Below, one piece after another: positions 13,687 to 14,411 of a stretch of DNA of 14,411 nucleotides (positions within the stretch are counted from its first letter, which is position 1; each line of letters begins with the position of its first letter). Made by a program: the position numbers and the translations under genes. The notes beneath the pieces were generated by a model. It was not told where the DNA came from. It saw only the letters and a program-made list of their open reading frames with translations, and did not search any database. The DNA comes from Phil1 sp964600045 (lineage in GTDB: Bacteria > Bacillota > Clostridia > Christensenellales > CAG-138). The stretch is taken from contig CAZRHS010000037.1 in NCBI GenBank assembly GCA_964600045.1, positions 1 through 14,411 of the forward strand, in the 5' to 3' direction.

Positions 13687-13716
13687 AAAACAGGCATGAT
13701 TTTACTCATGCCTGTT
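13687..13716 (-). terminator. Probable terminator of metA
   Basis: An 11-bp perfect stem (13689-13699 with 13706-13716) has a 6-nt loop. On the minus strand the stem ends in TT followed by TTC, a short T run. It lies 45 nt after the metA stop and upstream of the alr promoter, as expected if metA is a separate transcript. The short T tract keeps confidence moderate. Confidence 0.6.
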
Positions 13717-13761
13717 CTGCTATGATATACGCTCAAGCATAGCTGAGCGCGCGAGGGCATC

Positions 13762-14411
13762 TCAGCTTTCTGCTGTTCGTACGCCCTTTTCAATTTCCTC
13801 CGGATCATAGGGTACCGACTGATAGACGCAGTAGTTGAGCCAGTTCCCATAGAGCATATGGGCGCAGGAGCGCCAATTCACGATAGGCTCCCGTTCGGGA
13901 TCGTCGTTCGGGAAATAATTTGCCGGAAGCTGGATATCCACTCCCGCCGCCACGTCCCTAAGGTACTCCGATTTAAGGGTATTCCTGTCGTACTCCGCGT
14001 GACCCATCAAAAAAACCTGATGACCATGGTCTGTCTTGATTGCGTAGACCCCTGCCTCGGGAGACGTAGCCAGCACCTTCAGCTCGGGAATGCGATCAAT
14101 GTCCTTGCGGTCCACGGTGGTGTTTCGAGAATGGGGCACCCAAAACTCATCGTCAAAGCCGCGGAAAAGAATATAATTCGGATCCTCCAGCGTATGGCGA
14201 AAAACACCAAACAGCTTTTTGGGCAGCACCCGCTTTGGAATACCGTAGTGGTAGTAAAGCCCTGCCTGCGCGCCCCAGCAGATATGGAGCGTAGAATGAA
14301 CGTGTGTCTTGGACCATTCCATTATCTGGCATAGCTCGGGCCAGTAGTCCACCTCTTCAAAGTCCATCAGCTCCACCGGAGCGCCGGTGATGATCATTCC
14401 ATCGAAATAGA
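13762..14411 (-). CDS. metA: Homoserine O-acyltransferase MetA (partial, N-terminus outside window)
   Basis: MetA acylates homoserine with acetyl- or succinyl-CoA, the first committed step of methionine synthesis, in the cytoplasm. About 216 residues are visible, and the frame stays open to the window edge, where it reads FDGMIITGAPVE. About 90 N-terminal residues of a usual 300 or so are therefore missing. Catalytic features are the nucleophile cysteine in HICWGAQAGLYYHYG and the histidine/glutamate pair in MGHAEYDRNTL. The residue after TGAPV is glutamate, the position linked in Bacillus cereus MetA to acetyl-CoA use, where E. coli has glycine. This points to homoserine O-acetyltransferase activity. 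The promoter and any SAM riboswitch would lie beyond the right edge. Isoleucine codons differ from its neighbours (see findings). Confidence 0.95.
   Translation of the reverse strand, partial: YFDGMIITGAPVELMDFEEVDYWPELCQIMEWSKTHVHSTLHICWGAQAGLYYHYGIPKRVLPKKLFGVFRHTLEDPNYILFRGFDDEFWVPHSRNTTVDRKDIDRIPELKVLATSPEAGVYAIKTDHGHQVFLMGHAEYDRNTLKSEYLRDVAAGVDIQLPANYFPNDDPEREPIVNWRSCAHMLYGNWLNYCVYQSVPYDPEEIEKGVRTAES

Overview
The window looks like a chromosomal core-gene segment from an anaerobic member of the Clostridia (Firmicutes). It is probably an uncultured gut-type lineage, and I cannot place it to genus. The reasons are strong AGGAGG-type ribosome binding sites, sigma-A-like promoters, a clostridial-style Rnf operon with rnfC first and rnfB last, a DivIC/FtsB-like gene next to a Ppx/GppA gene, and a Rho with a long N-terminal insertion. 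Isoleucine is written mostly as ATA in the genes I checked (alr, rnfE) despite a moderate GC content. I see no tRNA, rRNA, CRISPR array, insertion sequence or phage gene.

Layout, left to right. (1) rho (minus strand) is complete, with a TTG start and an internal 33-bp tandem repeat that encodes a Y/Q/N/R-rich disordered segment. (2) A 424-bp divergent region holds promoters for rho and for the plus-strand pair ftsB/divIC-like and ppx/gppA-like. That pair is punctuated by two hairpins with a nearly identical core. (3) Two minus-strand genes follow: a membrane-anchored GyrI-like effector-binding protein with its own promoter, and a QueG-like double-cluster iron-sulphur protein that may be translated from a leaderless mRNA. 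(4) The plus-strand rnfC-D-E-A-B operon runs from 5.8 to 10.2 kb, has a good extended -10 promoter and ends in a strong terminator. (5) The minus-strand right arm holds a small DUF4177-like gene, a probable operon of alr, an alpha/beta hydrolase and the M55 D-aminopeptidase dppA, and finally metA, which runs off the right edge.

Function. The Rnf complex would couple ferredoxin:NAD+ electron transfer to ion transport across the membrane. Its usual sixth subunit, RnfG, which carries a covalent FMN, is absent from its expected slot: rnfD and rnfE overlap by 8 bp. This is the most unusual feature of the window. The alr and dppA products both act on D-alanine or D-alanyl peptides, which points to a small D-amino-acid and cell-wall turnover unit. 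The Rho insertion resembles the disordered or prion-like segments reported in some other bacterial Rho proteins. Start codons were reassigned from Shine-Dalgarno placement in four genes (rho, rnfC, dppA and the hydrolase).
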